Shown piece by piece: positions 33,161 through 42,929 of a DNA stretch of 64,000 nt. Within the stretch, counting starts at the first letter, position 1; each line of letters starts with the position of its first letter. Source of the stretch: Pseudomonas moorei (GTDB lineage Bacteria; Pseudomonadota; Gammaproteobacteria; Pseudomonadales; Pseudomonadaceae); contig NZ_VZPP01000007.1 in assembly GCF_008801475.1 (NCBI RefSeq), forward strand, positions 124,001 to 188,000, written 5' to 3'. The notes beneath the pieces were generated by a model, which saw only the letters and a program-made list of their open reading frames with translations, was not told the origin of the DNA and ran no database searches. A program made the position numbers and the translations under genes.

Positions 33161-33850
33161 TCAAGGAATGAACCGATAGCCAACACCCGTCTCGGTCACC
33201 AGGTGCCGTGGCTGTGAAGGGTCCACCTCGACCTTCTTCCTCAACCCGCCCATGAACACCCGAAGGTACGGCGTATCGGTGGTGTGGGAGGGGCCCCAGA
33301 CTGCTTTCAACAGTTGCAGATGCGTCAATACCCGATTCGGGTGCGAGCAAAGATGCACCAGCAATCGATATTCCAGCGGCGTCAGATGCAAGGGTTCACC
33401 ACCACGCTCGACCACGCGACGATCGACATCGATGCGCACCTCGCCAAAACTCAGCACTGAATTGTTATCGGCGTCCTTTGCCTGTCGGCGCAGCAGTGCG
33501 CGGACCCGGGCGAGCAGCTCTCCGGTGCCGAAAGGCTTGACCAGATAGTCATCGGCGCCGCTGTCCAGGGCGAGGATTTTGTCCGATTCGGCACCCCGGG
33601 CCGATAACACGATGATGGGCACGGGCGACCAGCTGCGGACATCACGGATCAGCTCGATGCCGTCGCCGTCGGGCAGGCCCAGGTCGAGCACGATCAGGTC
33701 GGGGCGGCGCGTGCCGGCGTCGATGATGCCTCGGTGAAACGTATCGGCCTCATGCACTTCCAGGCCTTCGGCTTGCAGTGCCATGCGCACGAAACGGCGT
33801 ATTTCCTTTTCGTCCTCAACGATCAGGACATGGGGCACGGGTTCGTTCAT
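33161..33850 (-). CDS. kdpE: Response regulator of the Kdp system
   Basis: About 229 residues. The receiver domain has the acidic pair and phospho-acceptor Asp within LIVLDLGLPDGDG, and the conserved Lys in DYLVKPFGTGEL. The OmpR/PhoB-type winged helix at the C-terminus carries LTPLEYRLLVHLCSHPNRVL. It is phosphorylated by KdpD and activates the kdp operon under potassium limitation or osmotic stress. The ATG at 33850 overlaps the kdpD stop. A candidate site is at 41272-41289. Confidence 0.94.
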   Translation of the reverse strand: MNEPVPHVLIVEDEKEIRRFVRMALQAEGLEVHEADTFHRGIIDAGTRRPDLIVLDLGLPDGDGIELIRDVRSWSPVPIIVLSARGAESDKILALDSGADDYLVKPFGTGELLARVRALLRRQAKDADNNSVLSFGEVRIDVDRRVVERGGEPLHLTPLEYRLLVHLCSHPNRVLTHLQLLKAVWGPSHTTDTPYLRVFMGGLRKKVEVDPSQPRHLVTETGVGYRFIP

Positions 33851-36543
33851 GACGGCTCCTCGTCCGTTTGCTGGGTAAAGGGTTCGATCACGGGTGGGGT
33901 TTCGCGGGGCAGGCGCAAGGTGAAACAAGCACCACCCTGGGGCCGTGTGACGCCGACGATGGTCCCGTCATGCGCCCGGGCAATCGCCCGGCAGATGGCC
34001 AGGCCCAGGCCGACGCCGGGGATTGAACTTTCCTTTTTGCCACGCATGAATTTGTTGAAGATGGCCTCTTCCTGTCCCGGTGGCAGGCCATGCCCTTCGT
34101 CGGCGACCCACAATTCGACGGCCTCCGGCGTGGCGTTGGCGCCAACGCTGATCGCGGTGTCGGGTGGGGTGTATTTGATCGCGTTTTCGATCAGGTTGAT
34201 GAGGATGCGCTCGATCAGCACCGCATCGATACGCACCGGTGGCAAGTCGTCATCCAGCGCGACGCGAACCGAACGCCCGTTCAGAATCGGCTGGACAGTT
34301 CGCAGGGCGCTACCCACCACGTCCTCGATCGGCTGCCACTGACGATTCAATTCCACCTTGCCGGATTCCAGGCGCGCCATGTCCAGCAAGTTGTTGACCA
34401 GCGTGTTCATGCGCAATGCTGATTCGCCCACGGCGCTGGCGATTTCGGCGGCTTCGCCGGTCAAGGGTGGCTTGGTCAGTTTCAGCGCTTCGGCGAGCCC
34501 GACCATGACCGACAGCGGGGTTCGCAGGTCGTGGGAGATGGCCGAGAGCAGCAAGTTGCGTAAGCGCTCGGATTCCATGTGAACCGTCGTGTCCTGAGCC
34601 ACGTTGATGTAGTGAATCCGCTCCAGGGAGATGGCCAGCAACGAGGCGCAAGTGTCGAGCAGGCGCCGCTGTTCCGGCACCACCAGCCGGGTGGTATCGC
34701 GCGGCTGCACCGCCAGTATCCCGCGCACCCGCATCGGCGCCGACAAGGGCAAATACAGCGTGGAGCTGGAGGGCAGGGTGTCGGTGCCATAGCCGGCCGG
34801 TTCGGCCTTGTCGAATGCCCACTGGGCAATGGCGGGGTCAACTTGCGGTGCGTCGCCCGTGATCAGCGGAGCCTGGAGTTTGTTGTTGTCATCGGCCACC
34901 AGCAAGGCCGATCGGGCACCAAATTCGGCCGTCAGAAACTGCGCACTGATAGTGGCCACCTGTTCGGTCATCAGCGTGGCGGACAACAGGCGCGACATCT
35001 CATAGAGCGCGCGCATGCGATCTTCGCGCCGTTGCGAGACCCGCGCCTGGTACTTGAGGCCGGCGGTCATCTGGCCAATCACCAGAGCCACCACCAGCAT
35101 GACCATGAACGTCACCAGGTATTGAATATCGGCAAAGGCGAAGGAATAGCGCGGCGAGACAAAGAAAAAATCGAAGGCACCGACCGACACGAAAGACGCC
35201 ATCACCGCCGGGCCGCGACCGAAGCGCACCGCGACGGCAACCACCCCCAGCAAAAAGAGCATGACGATGTTGGCTTGCTCGAGTATGTCTGCCAGCGGCA
35301 GGGCAACCAGCGTCGTGCCCGCGCACAGCACGGCGCTCCACAGATAGGCGGGCCAGGGGATTGGATTGTCGCGAGTTTCAGGCGTGGCTGCCGGGCGTGG
35401 ACTGCTGGCCGGCAGCGAGATTTGAATCACATCCAGATCAGCGCCCAACATGCCGATCTTGTCCGCCAGCACCTGGCGCCAGAAACGCGGCCGCGCCAGC
35501 ATGTCCCGGCCCAAAACGACTTTCGACAGGTTGTGTTGCCGGGCGTATTTGACCAGCGTTTCGGCAACGTCCTGACCCGCCAGCGTCGCGATCTGTGCGC
35601 CCATGTCCTGAGCCAGTTTCAAGGCCGCCAGCACCCGTCGCCGCTTGGCATCGGCCAGGCGTTGCAGGGACGGGGTTTCGACATACACGGCGTGCCACGG
35701 CACATTCAGCTGGACGGCCAGGCGAGCCGTTGAACGCACGGTCTTTTCCGCCTGGTCGTGGGGGCCGACGCAGGCGAGCAGGGAATCGCGAGTGCCCCAC
35801 ACCGGTTTGACCGAACTGTTCTGGCGGTACTGCAACATGTCACTGTCGACCCGGTCGGCGGTGCGCCGCAGGGCCAGTTCCCGCAGGGCAATCAGGTTGC
35901 CCTTGCGAAAGAAATTCTGCACCGCACGCTCGGCCTGTTGCGCCAGGTAGACCTTGCCTTCTTTCAGGCGCTGCAACAGGTCGTCGGGGGGCAGGTCGAC
36001 GATGACCACTTCGTCGGCCGTGTCGAATACATGGTCGGGTACGGTCTCCCAGACCCGGATGCCGGTGATGCCGCCCACAATGTCGTTCAGGCTCTCAAGA
36101 TGCTGGACGTTCATCGTGGACCAGACGTCGATACCGGCACTGAGCAGTTCCTCCACGTCCTGCCAGCGCTTTGGGTGCCGCGAACCGACGACATTGGAAT
36201 GGGCCAGTTCATCGATAAGGATCAAGCCGGGCGCACGGGCGAGCGCGGCGTCCAGGTCGAATTCGGTGACGGTACGGTTTTTGTCGACGATGCGTTTGAG
36301 GGGCAGCGACTCCAGGCCGTCGATCAGCGCTTGGGTTTCGGCGCGGCCGTGGGTTTCGACCACGCCGATCAATACATCGATGCCCTGCAGTTTTGCCGTG
36401 TGGGCGGCCGACAGCATGGCGTAGGTCTTGCCGACCCCGGCGCTGGCGCCGAAGAAAATTTTCAGCCGACCGCGTTTGGCTTGCTCGTCCTCTTGGCGAA
36501 TCAGGGCCAGGAGCTGGTCCGGGTCGGGACGTTGTTCGGCCAT
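33847..36543 (-). CDS. kdpD: Potassium-sensing histidine kinase
   Basis: About 898 residues, normal for KdpD. The N-terminal KdpD domain with the ATP-loop GASAGVGKT is followed by a universal-stress-protein-like domain. Four membrane helices lie near residues 400-500 (WPAYLWSAVLCAGTTLVALPL onward), followed by a GAF-like region. The kinase core has the phospho-His in SAISHDLRTPLS and an ATPase domain ending in GVGLGLAICRAI. The ATG at 36543 follows GGTGAGCGTG; a GTG at 36552 is also in frame. Confidence 0.95.
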   Translation of the reverse strand: MAEQRPDPDQLLALIRQEDEQAKRGRLKIFFGASAGVGKTYAMLSAAHTAKLQGIDVLIGVVETHGRAETQALIDGLESLPLKRIVDKNRTVTEFDLDAALARAPGLILIDELAHSNVVGSRHPKRWQDVEELLSAGIDVWSTMNVQHLESLNDIVGGITGIRVWETVPDHVFDTADEVVIVDLPPDDLLQRLKEGKVYLAQQAERAVQNFFRKGNLIALRELALRRTADRVDSDMLQYRQNSSVKPVWGTRDSLLACVGPHDQAEKTVRSTARLAVQLNVPWHAVYVETPSLQRLADAKRRRVLAALKLAQDMGAQIATLAGQDVAETLVKYARQHNLSKVVLGRDMLARPRFWRQVLADKIGMLGADLDVIQISLPASSPRPAATPETRDNPIPWPAYLWSAVLCAGTTLVALPLADILEQANIVMLFLLGVVAVAVRFGRGPAVMASFVSVGAFDFFFVSPRYSFAFADIQYLVTFMVMLVVALVIGQMTAGLKYQARVSQRREDRMRALYEMSRLLSATLMTEQVATISAQFLTAEFGARSALLVADDNNKLQAPLITGDAPQVDPAIAQWAFDKAEPAGYGTDTLPSSSTLYLPLSAPMRVRGILAVQPRDTTRLVVPEQRRLLDTCASLLAISLERIHYINVAQDTTVHMESERLRNLLLSAISHDLRTPLSVMVGLAEALKLTKPPLTGEAAEIASAVGESALRMNTLVNNLLDMARLESGKVELNRQWQPIEDVVGSALRTVQPILNGRSVRVALDDDLPPVRIDAVLIERILINLIENAIKYTPPDTAISVGANATPEAVELWVADEGHGLPPGQEEAIFNKFMRGKKESSIPGVGLGLAICRAIARAHDGTIVGVTRPQGGACFTLRLPRETPPVIEPFTQQTDEEPS

Positions 36544-36569
36544 CACGCTCACCGTGAATGAGCTTGCGC

Positions 36570-37142
36570 TCAGTGTGTGGCGTCAAGCGCCAGGTTCAGT
36601 GCCAGCACGTTGACCCGGGGTTCGCCGAGGAACCCGAGCAGCGTGCCTTGCGCGTTCTTGTCGATCAGTTGGCGTACCTGTTCGAGCGGCAGGTTGCGCA
36701 CCCGTGATACCCGGCCGGCCTGGTACATCGCGGCCGCCACACTGATATGTGGATCAAGACCACTGGCGGAACTGTAGACCAGGTCGGCGGGCACCGTGGC
36801 GGTATTGCCTGGATCTGCCGCGCGCAGGGCGGCAATCCGCCCCTTGACCGCGTCCATCAATGCCGGATTCAACGGGCCCAGGTTCGATCCGCCCGAGGCC
36901 AGCGGGTTATAGGGCATGGGGCTGGTGGCGGAAGGGCGGCTCCAGAAGTACTTCGGATCGCTGAAACCCTGACCGATCAACAGCGAGCCCACGGTTTTGC
37001 CGTCCCGTTCGATCAGGCTGCCGGCGGCCTGATGGGGAAAGACCAGCCGGGCAATCCCGGTGGTGACCAGTGGATAGGCCAGTCCGGTGAGCAGTGACAG
37101 AGCAATGAACAGAATCATCGCGGGACGGAGCAGAGATAACAT
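36570..37142 (-). CDS. kdpC: Potassium-transporting ATPase subunit C
   Basis: 190 residues with one N-terminal membrane helix ([18 protein letters not shown]). The characteristic periplasmic segments are [29 protein letters not shown] and ASGLDPHIS...A-x-x-Q. KdpC stabilises the KdpFABC complex and is needed for high potassium affinity. It sits between kdpB and kdpD in the standard order. Confidence 0.95.
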   Translation of the reverse strand: MLSLLRPAMILFIALSLLTGLAYPLVTTGIARLVFPHQAAGSLIERDGKTVGSLLIGQGFSDPKYFWSRPSATSPMPYNPLASGGSNLGPLNPALMDAVKGRIAALRAADPGNTATVPADLVYSSASGLDPHISVAAAMYQAGRVSRVRNLPLEQVRQLIDKNAQGTLLGFLGEPRVNVLALNLALDATH

Positions 37143-37154
37143 GGCCGTACTCCC

Positions 37155-39233
37155 TCAAGTCAGACCGACAGCGGACAACGCCATGTCGATCACTTTGATA
37201 CCAATGAATGGAACGATCACCCCACCCAGTCCGTAGATCAACAGGTTGCGCCGCAACAGCAGGGCCGCACCGACCGGGCGGTACTTCACGCCTCTGAGCG
37301 CCAGGGGAATCAGGAAAATGATAATCAGCGCGTTGAAAATCACCGCCGACAGCACGGCGGAGTTCGGGCTCGTCAGGCCCATGATGTTGAGCGCGGCGAG
37401 CTGCGGGTACGTGGTGACGAAGGCTGCGGGCACGATGGCGAAATACTTGGCGATGTCGTTGGCAATCGAGAAGGTGGTCAGCGAGCCACGGGTCATCAGC
37501 ATCTGTTTGCCGGTTTCCACCACCTCGATCAGCTTCGTCGGGTTGCTGTCCAGATCGACCATGTTGCCGGCCTCCTTGGCCGCTTGGGTGCCCGAGTTCA
37601 TGGCCACCGCGACATCGGCCTGTGCCAGCGCCGGGGCGTCGTTGGTGCCGTCGCCAGTCATGGCCACCAGCCGACCTTCGGCCTGGTAGCGGCGGATCAG
37701 CTCGAGTTTTTGCTCCGGCGTGGCTTCGGCCAGGAAGTCGTCGACACCCGCCTCGGCGGCGATGGCGGCGGCGGTGACCCGGTTGTCGCCGGTGACCATG
37801 ACGGTCTTGATCCCCATGCGCCGCAATTCGAGGAAACGCTCCTTGATGCCGCCTTTGACGATGTCCTTGAGTTCGATCACGCCCAGCACTTTGGCGTCGT
37901 CCGCCACCACCAGCGGCGTGCTGCCCCGGCGGGCCACCTCGTCGATGATGGTTTGCACGGCGTCCGGAAAATGCCCGCCCTGGGACTGGACGTGCCGCAG
38001 GATCGCTTCGCCGGCGCCCTTGCGCAGTTGCCGGCTGCCCATGTCGACACCGCTCATGCGGGTCTGTGCGGAGAAGTGCACGAAGTGCGCGTCGAGCGCG
38101 GCAATGTCGCGTTCACGCAGGTTGAAGCGTTGTTTGGCCAGTACCACGATGCTGCGGCCTTCGGGGGTTTCGTCGGACAGGGAGGCGAGTTGCGCCACGT
38201 CCACCAACTCTGCTTCCTTGACTCCAGGCGCCGGCAGGAATGCCGAGGCGTGACGGTTGCCCAGGGTGATGGTCCCGGTTTTGTCGAGCAGCAAGACATC
38301 CACATCACCGGCCGCTTCCACCGCACGGCCGGACGTCGCGATCACGTTGGCTTCCATCATGCGGCTCATGCCCGCCACCCCGACCGCCGAAAGCAAACCG
38401 GCAATGGTGGTGGGGATCAGGCACACCAGCAACGAGATCAGGACGGTGATCGAGACCGGTGTGCCGGACTGTGCCACCGCCACGCCGAACAGCGAGAAGG
38501 GCAGCAGCGTCACCGTCACCCCCAGGAACACGATCGTCAACGCCACCAACAGGATCGACAGGGCGATTTCATTCGGCGTCTTTTGCCGCTTGGCGTTCTC
38601 CACCATGGCGATCATGCGGTCGACGAAGGTTTCGCCAGGGTTGGTGGTGACGCGAATGACAATCCAGTCCGACAGGACCCGAGTCCCGCCTGTTACCGAT
38701 GAGAAATCACCCCCACATTCCCGAATCACCGGGGCCGACTCACCGGTGATGGCCGATTCGTCCACCGAGGCAGCACCTTCGATGACCTCGCCATCGGCGG
38801 GGATCAACGAGTTCGCGAGGTCGCCGGCCTCGACCACCACCACATCGCCTTTGCACAGGTCACTCGATTGCGCCAATTGCCACTCGGCACCGTAGTGCGG
38901 TTCACGCAGTTTCTTGGCCCAGGTTTCCTTTTTCAGGTCCCGCAGCGAGGCCGCTTGAGCCTTGCTGCGGCCTTCGGCCAGGGCTTCGGCAAAGTTGGCG
39001 AACAGCACGGTGAACCACAGCCACAAGGCAATCGCGAGAATGAACCCGGCGCTGGCCTCACCCTGGCCACGCAGGGCCTGGACCCACAGGGCGCTGGTGA
39101 TGAGCGCGCCGATGTAGACGACAAACATCACCGGATTGCGCCACTGGATCCTCGGATCGAGTTTGTGCACGGAATCGACCATGGCCGGGCCAATCAGTTT
39201 CGGGTCGAACAAGGTGAACGCTTTGCGTGTCAT
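37155..39233 (-). CDS. kdpB: Potassium-transporting P-type ATPase subunit B
   Basis: 692 residues, a type IA P-type ATPase. The phosphorylated Asp317 lies in [10 protein letters not shown]. The actuator TGES is at residues 163-166, and the hinge [17 protein letters not shown] is present. The membrane helices include the PxxT-type [15 protein letters not shown]. It couples ATP hydrolysis to potassium movement through KdpA. The N-terminal [13 protein letters not shown] is usual for pseudomonads. Confidence 0.97.
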   Translation of the reverse strand: MTRKAFTLFDPKLIGPAMVDSVHKLDPRIQWRNPVMFVVYIGALITSALWVQALRGQGEASAGFILAIALWLWFTVLFANFAEALAEGRSKAQAASLRDLKKETWAKKLREPHYGAEWQLAQSSDLCKGDVVVVEAGDLANSLIPADGEVIEGAASVDESAITGESAPVIRECGGDFSSVTGGTRVLSDWIVIRVTTNPGETFVDRMIAMVENAKRQKTPNEIALSILLVALTIVFLGVTVTLLPFSLFGVAVAQSGTPVSITVLISLLVCLIPTTIAGLLSAVGVAGMSRMMEANVIATSGRAVEAAGDVDVLLLDKTGTITLGNRHASAFLPAPGVKEAELVDVAQLASLSDETPEGRSIVVLAKQRFNLRERDIAALDAHFVHFSAQTRMSGVDMGSRQLRKGAGEAILRHVQSQGGHFPDAVQTIIDEVARRGSTPLVVADDAKVLGVIELKDIVKGGIKERFLELRRMGIKTVMVTGDNRVTAAAIAAEAGVDDFLAEATPEQKLELIRRYQAEGRLVAMTGDGTNDAPALAQADVAVAMNSGTQAAKEAGNMVDLDSNPTKLIEVVETGKQMLMTRGSLTTFSIANDIAKYFAIVPAAFVTTYPQLAALNIMGLTSPNSAVLSAVIFNALIIIFLIPLALRGVKYRPVGAALLLRRNLLIYGLGGVIVPFIGIKVIDMALSAVGLT

Positions 39234-39243
39234 GTTCGTGGTC

Positions 39244-41016
39244 TCACTTGATCAATATGAGGTGTTCGACGACGGGGCCCAGCGCGAGCGCCGGCACGTA
39301 GTTCAGCAACCCGACCAGCAACACCGTACCGATCAGCAGCACCACGAACAGCATCCCGTGGGTGGGCATCGTGCCGCCGGTGACCGGCAAGCGTTTTTTC
39401 GCGGCCAGGCTGCCGGCGACAGCGAGCACCGGGACGATCACGCCGAAGCGCCCGAACCAGCAGCCGATGGCCAGCATGATGTTGTAGAACGGGGTGTTGG
39501 CGGACAGCCCGGCGAAGGCGCTGCCATTGTTGTTGGCTGCTGAGGTGAAGGCGTAGAGGATTTCCGAGAAGCCGTGGGCGCCGGGGTTGGCGATGCCCAG
39601 CTTGCCGGCGTCGGCCATGACCGCGATGGCGGTGCCGAACAGCACCAGCAAGGGCGTGACCAGAATCGCGATGGCGACCATTTTCATCTCGTAGGCTTCG
39701 ATCTTCTTGCCCAGGTACTCGGGTGTCCGACCGATCATCAGACCGGCGATGAACACGGCGAGGAGGGCGAATATCAGCATGCCGTACAGGCCTGAGCCGG
39801 TGCCGCCGAACACCACTTCGCCCAGTTGCATGAGTATCAGCGGCACCGCGCCGCCCAGCGGCGTGAACGAATCATGCATTGAGATAACCGCGCCGCAGGA
39901 CGCCGCCGTGGTCACCGCCGCAAACAAGCTGGATGCACTGATGCCGAAGCGCAGTTCCTTGCCCTCCATGTTGCCCGCCGCCGTGTCGATGCCCAGTGTC
40001 GAGAACTGCGGGTTGCCCAGTTGTTCGTAATGGGTGACGGCCACCACGGCGATCACAAAGATGATCGTCATTGCCGCCAACAGCGCCCAGCCCTGGCGAA
40101 TGTCACCGACGATGTGGCCGAAGACGAAACACAGTGCGGTCGGGATCAGGAAGATCGCGATCAGTTGGAAGAAGTTCGTCAGTGCGGTCGGGTTTTCATA
40201 AGGGTGCGCCGAGTTGGCGTTGAAGAAGCCGCCACCGTTGGTGCCGAGCATCTTGATCGCCTCTTGCGAGGCAACGGGGCCCATGGCGATGGTTTGCTTG
40301 TCGGTGCTGGCGGCCACGGTGACCGGGCTGCCCTGGGCATCAAGCTTGGGCTGACCGGCGTCATTGAGTACCGGGGCCTGGTACTGCATGACTTCCAGGG
40401 TCGAGACGTCCTTGTACGGGTCGAGATTCTGGATCGACCCTTGGCTGACAAGGAACAGTGCGAAGATCAACGACAGTGGCAGCAGTACCCACAGGGTGAT
40501 GCGGGTGAGGTCGGCCCAGGCGTTGCCGATGCTGGCCGCGCTGTGCCGGGCGAATCCGCGAATCAGGGCCACGGCGACCACGATGCCGGTGGCGGCCGAG
40601 AAGAAGTTCTGCACCGTCAGCGCGAGCATCTGGGTCAGGTAGCTCATCGTCGATTCGCCGCTATAGGCTTGCCAGTTGGTATTGGTGACGAAACTGGCGG
40701 CGGTATTGAACGAAGAGTCCGGTGTAACGGCGGCAAACCCCTGGGGGTTGAACGGCAGAATGCCTTGCAACCGTTGCAAGGCATAAACGGCCAGGAACCC
40801 CAACGTGTTGAACAGGATCAAGGCGAGCGCGTACTGCAGCCATCCCATCTGCGTCTCAGGCGTGACCCCGGCCAGTCGATACAGCGGTGACTCTATGCGC
40901 GCGCCAAAGGCAAACCGGCCCTCCATCACGGTGGTCAACCAACGCCCGATCGGCCAGGCCAACAGCGCCAGCACCAGCAGGAAGACCGCGAGCAGGACCC
41001 AGGCTTGAGTCGTCAT
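39244..41016 (-). CDS. kdpA: Potassium-transporting ATPase subunit A (potassium channel subunit)
   Basis: About 590 residues, with the four degenerate selectivity loops of the SKT/Trk-like fold (for example [13 protein letters not shown] and [14 protein letters not shown]). The chain is longer than the roughly 557-564 residues usual for KdpA. Residues about 203-244 form an extended periplasmic loop ([20 protein letters not shown] within it) between VSQGSIQN and [11 protein letters not shown]. The true start is the ATG at 41016 with CCGGAGGACTTCCT before it; it overlaps the kdpF stop. Confidence 0.93.
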   Translation of the reverse strand: MTTQAWVLLAVFLLVLALLAWPIGRWLTTVMEGRFAFGARIESPLYRLAGVTPETQMGWLQYALALILFNTLGFLAVYALQRLQGILPFNPQGFAAVTPDSSFNTAASFVTNTNWQAYSGESTMSYLTQMLALTVQNFFSAATGIVVAVALIRGFARHSAASIGNAWADLTRITLWVLLPLSLIFALFLVSQGSIQNLDPYKDVSTLEVMQYQAPVLNDAGQPKLDAQGSPVTVAASTDKQTIAMGPVASQEAIKMLGTNGGGFFNANSAHPYENPTALTNFFQLIAIFLIPTALCFVFGHIVGDIRQGWALLAAMTIIFVIAVVAVTHYEQLGNPQFSTLGIDTAAGNMEGKELRFGISASSLFAAVTTAASCGAVISMHDSFTPLGGAVPLILMQLGEVVFGGTGSGLYGMLIFALLAVFIAGLMIGRTPEYLGKKIEAYEMKMVAIAILVTPLLVLFGTAIAVMADAGKLGIANPGAHGFSEILYAFTSAANNNGSAFAGLSANTPFYNIMLAIGCWFGRFGVIVPVLAVAGSLAAKKRLPVTGGTMPTHGMLFVVLLIGTVLLVGLLNYVPALALGPVVEHLILIK

Positions 41017-41105
41017 AGGAAGTCCTCCGGAAACAACAGCGCCGCAATCAGGTACACCAGCAACCCGGCCGCAATGATGCCGCCGAACAGATAGAAGCCT
41101 GTCAT
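41013..41105 (-). CDS. kdpF: Potassium-transporting ATPase subunit F
   Basis: A 30-residue single-helix membrane peptide: [20 protein letters not shown] and then [10 protein letters not shown]. The LFPEDF end is the KdpF signature. KdpF stabilises the KdpABC complex in the membrane. It overlaps both the upstream 31-codon frame and kdpA by ATGA, so its translation is coupled on both sides. It is too short for ordinary gene callers. Confidence 0.9.
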   Translation of the reverse strand: MTGFYLFGGIIAAGLLVYLIAALLFPEDFL

Positions 41106-41197
41106 GACCGTCTCCTGTCGAGCGCCGCACAGCCGTAAGCCAGGCCGACCAGAATGATGAAAAACACCGCACCGAGTAGCAGATAAATGAAGTCCAT
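41102..41197 (-). CDS. 31-residue single-helix membrane peptide at the head of the kdp operon
   Basis: A short frame reading [20 protein letters not shown] followed by [11 protein letters not shown]. It has an excellent ribosome site, GGGAGGAAAAGCC, and its stop overlaps the kdpF start (ATGA). It has one hydrophobic helix followed by a basic C-terminus, opposite in style to KdpF. It is probably the first translated unit of the kdp mRNA. It may be an accessory subunit or a leader that couples translation to kdpF; the function is not established. Confidence 0.75.
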   Translation of the reverse strand: MDFIYLLLGAVFFIILVGLAYGCAALDRRRS

Positions 41198-41271
41198 GGC
41201 TTTTCCTCCCGCGATGAGGAAAGCCTAGAGCGATGCCTGGTAAGTTGTCAGAAAGATCGGGAGGCGAAGAA

Positions 41272-41289
41272 TAAAGATCTTGTAAAGAT
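41272..41289 (-). promoter_or_regulatory. Tandem repeat with 11-bp period, probable KdpE site
   Basis: On the minus strand, ATCTTTA-CAAG-ATCTTTA is a direct repeat with an exact 11-bp period, the geometry bound by OmpR/PhoB-type dimers such as KdpE. It lies about 75 bp upstream of the first kdp frame, a suitable activator position. The rest of 41198-41523 holds a small hairpin (GGCGCT/AGCGCC at 41305-41325) and part of a REP element, but no gene. Confidence 0.55.
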
Positions 41290-41372
41290 GTACTTGAACG
41301 GTGCGGCGCTTTGATTGACAGCGCCGAACTCGGCCGGATGGGAAATCGTTGGTGCGGAAACCCCGCGATTTC

Positions 41373-41400
41373 TGTAGGCGCCGCCTTGCCGGCGAAGGCA
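41373..41400. repeat. Single REP-like half element
   Basis: CTGTAGGCGCCGCCTTGCCG and the following GCGAAGGCA resemble one half of the GTAGGAGC...GCTTGCCGGCGAAGG repeat class seen complete at 52876, 54600 and 60733. It lies between the kdp promoter and the end of the regulator gene. Confidence 0.4.
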
Positions 41401-41523
41401 TCCGTGTTTCGCGCGGGCGGCATTGTCCTGCGCCCTTGGTTCACGGGGCAGGAGAGCATTTTTGCGCTGGGGGAGGAGCACCCGACGGTCGTAGCGAATG
41501 ATGCTTTTTTGCCTGTACGGGGA

Positions 41524-42168
41524 TCAGCCAGCCTGGGTGTCGGGGTTTTGCGCAGTTCCGGTTGGTCTGAGCTTGAAGCGGCAGACATGACCGCCTCGGA
41601 CCATGCATTCGCTGTGCTCGACTTCGCCTCCGCCCAGCGCTCCGATCAAGGCCAGGTCCAGCTCGCAAACGACCGGGTGTGCAGCGGCCAACCGATGGAA
41701 TACGCAGTTATGCGCGACGATTTCCTGTTCGCCGGATGAGCGAAAAAACACCTCGGCTTCATAACCCGCCTGGTTCATGTGCTGCACGATCGTTGATTCA
41801 TCAACCACGTGCTGCTCACGGTCCCGGGCCAGTTTGTGGCCCAGGCTGCGCATCAACGCAGCCAGAGCCTCGGGGCCGATGAGGTCGGCCACTTCATCGA
41901 TCAGCACGCTGGCCAGCATCTGGTACTGGCGGGGGAATTGCTCTTTGGCATAGTCGGTGAGCCGATACAGCTGCTCGGGGCGCCGTCCCGTCGGGCGGGT
42001 GGCACCGCGCAGCACCAGGCCATCACGTTCCAGCGCCGCCAGGTGTTGGCGTATCGCCGTACGGGTGACCGCCAGATGCTCAGCCAGCTCGTCAATGCTC
42101 ATGCCGTCCCCATGGTGCAGCAGCGCATTGAGCAGGTCCTGCTGTGTTCGGCCCAGTCCTTCCAGCAT
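41524..42168 (-). CDS. HTH regulator with four C-terminal cysteines (SufR/metalloregulator-like)
   Basis: 214 residues. An ArsR/DeoR-like winged helix occupies about residues 8-75 (TQQDLLNALLHHGDGMSIDELAEHLAVTRTAIRQHLAALE). A mixed sensor domain follows, with Cys155, Cys168, Cys188 and Cys196 (C-x12-C-x19-C-x7-C). The spacing resembles that of SufR-type iron-sulfur sensing repressors, though it is not identical. GAGGACACACC precedes the ATG. It lies 19 bp downstream of an exported-protein gene on the same strand, so it is probably co-transcribed with it. Confidence 0.65.
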   Translation of the reverse strand: MLEGLGRTQQDLLNALLHHGDGMSIDELAEHLAVTRTAIRQHLAALERDGLVLRGATRPTGRRPEQLYRLTDYAKEQFPRQYQMLASVLIDEVADLIGPEALAALMRSLGHKLARDREQHVVDESTIVQHMNQAGYEAEVFFRSSGEQEIVAHNCVFHRLAAAHPVVCELDLALIGALGGGEVEHSECMVRGGHVCRFKLRPTGTAQNPDTQAG

Positions 42169-42187
42169 GGTGTGTCCTCGCGCAGTG

Positions 42188-42817
42188 TCAGAACTTGTCC
42201 GGGAATTGCTTGACCAGTGCAGCGGTCAACGCGTCGGCCAACGCCAGGATATGGCTGCGCATCATCTGCCAGGTCCGCGCTTCGCCGGCGTAATCGTGCG
42301 CGGCGAACTCATCGATCTGGGCGATGTGGTGCCCGCCATGGGCAGACAGCATATTCACCAGCGTGGCTTCGGGCAGATTGGGGTTGGCGGACGCCAGGAA
42401 CGCCGCGATGGCCCTGGCATTGCTGGTCAACTCGGCCACGGCGGCCTGCTTGCCCTTGGTGTCTTTGCCCACCGTGGCGTCGCTGTAGTGTTTCACCGCG
42501 TCCCAATGACCGGCAAGCAGCTTGAGCAGTTGATCGGCGGCCGGCTGGCCATAGAGTGGGGCAATGCTGTTGGCGATTTTGCTCGCGTTATCGACGACCT
42601 GGTCAGCCGCGATTTTGGCTTGTGCGTGGTCGGCGGCCTGATTGGCGAGCGCGTAGTTCCTGATCCAGAAAATATGCTCGACCCACAGGTCGCGCAGGGC
42701 CAGGCGCGTGGTCAGCGCAGGGCTGTCGACAGCGGTAGCCGAGGCTGCAGGCGTCTGGCTCCACGCCGGTTGCGCGCAGAAAGCCAGCAGGAGCAAAGCC
42801 AGGATTTTGATATTCAT
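42188..42817 (-). CDS. Exported helical protein of unknown function
   Basis: 209 residues with a clear signal peptide (MNIKILALLLLAFCAQPAWS before QTPA). The mature part is nearly all helical. It contains ALRDLWVEHIFWIRNYALAN and, later, ADQLLKLLAGHWDAVKHYSD and SAHGGHHIAQIDEFAAHDY. The His-rich HGGHHI...H segment could bind a metal or haem. This is a family I recognise only as conserved in pseudomonads. GAGGGTGCCGTC precedes the ATG. It leads an operon with the cysteine-bearing regulator, so it may respond to the same signal. Confidence 0.6.
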   Translation of the reverse strand: MNIKILALLLLAFCAQPAWSQTPAASATAVDSPALTTRLALRDLWVEHIFWIRNYALANQAADHAQAKIAADQVVDNASKIANSIAPLYGQPAADQLLKLLAGHWDAVKHYSDATVGKDTKGKQAAVAELTSNARAIAAFLASANPNLPEATLVNMLSAHGGHHIAQIDEFAAHDYAGEARTWQMMRSHILALADALTAALVKQFPDKF

Positions 42818-42929
42818 GACGGCACCCTCGTGTGGTGGGATCGGTTGACAATATCAATATAGACATAAAAATATGTTTTTATTGGGCCAAGGTGAAACCT
42901 CGGATCAACGGTCGTTAAACCTTCAGTCG

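Noticed and set aside
37584..38702. A 372-codon plus-strand frame opposite kdpB
   Set aside because: Antisense to the P-type ATPase core, with His/Gln/Arg-rich low complexity and no start signals.
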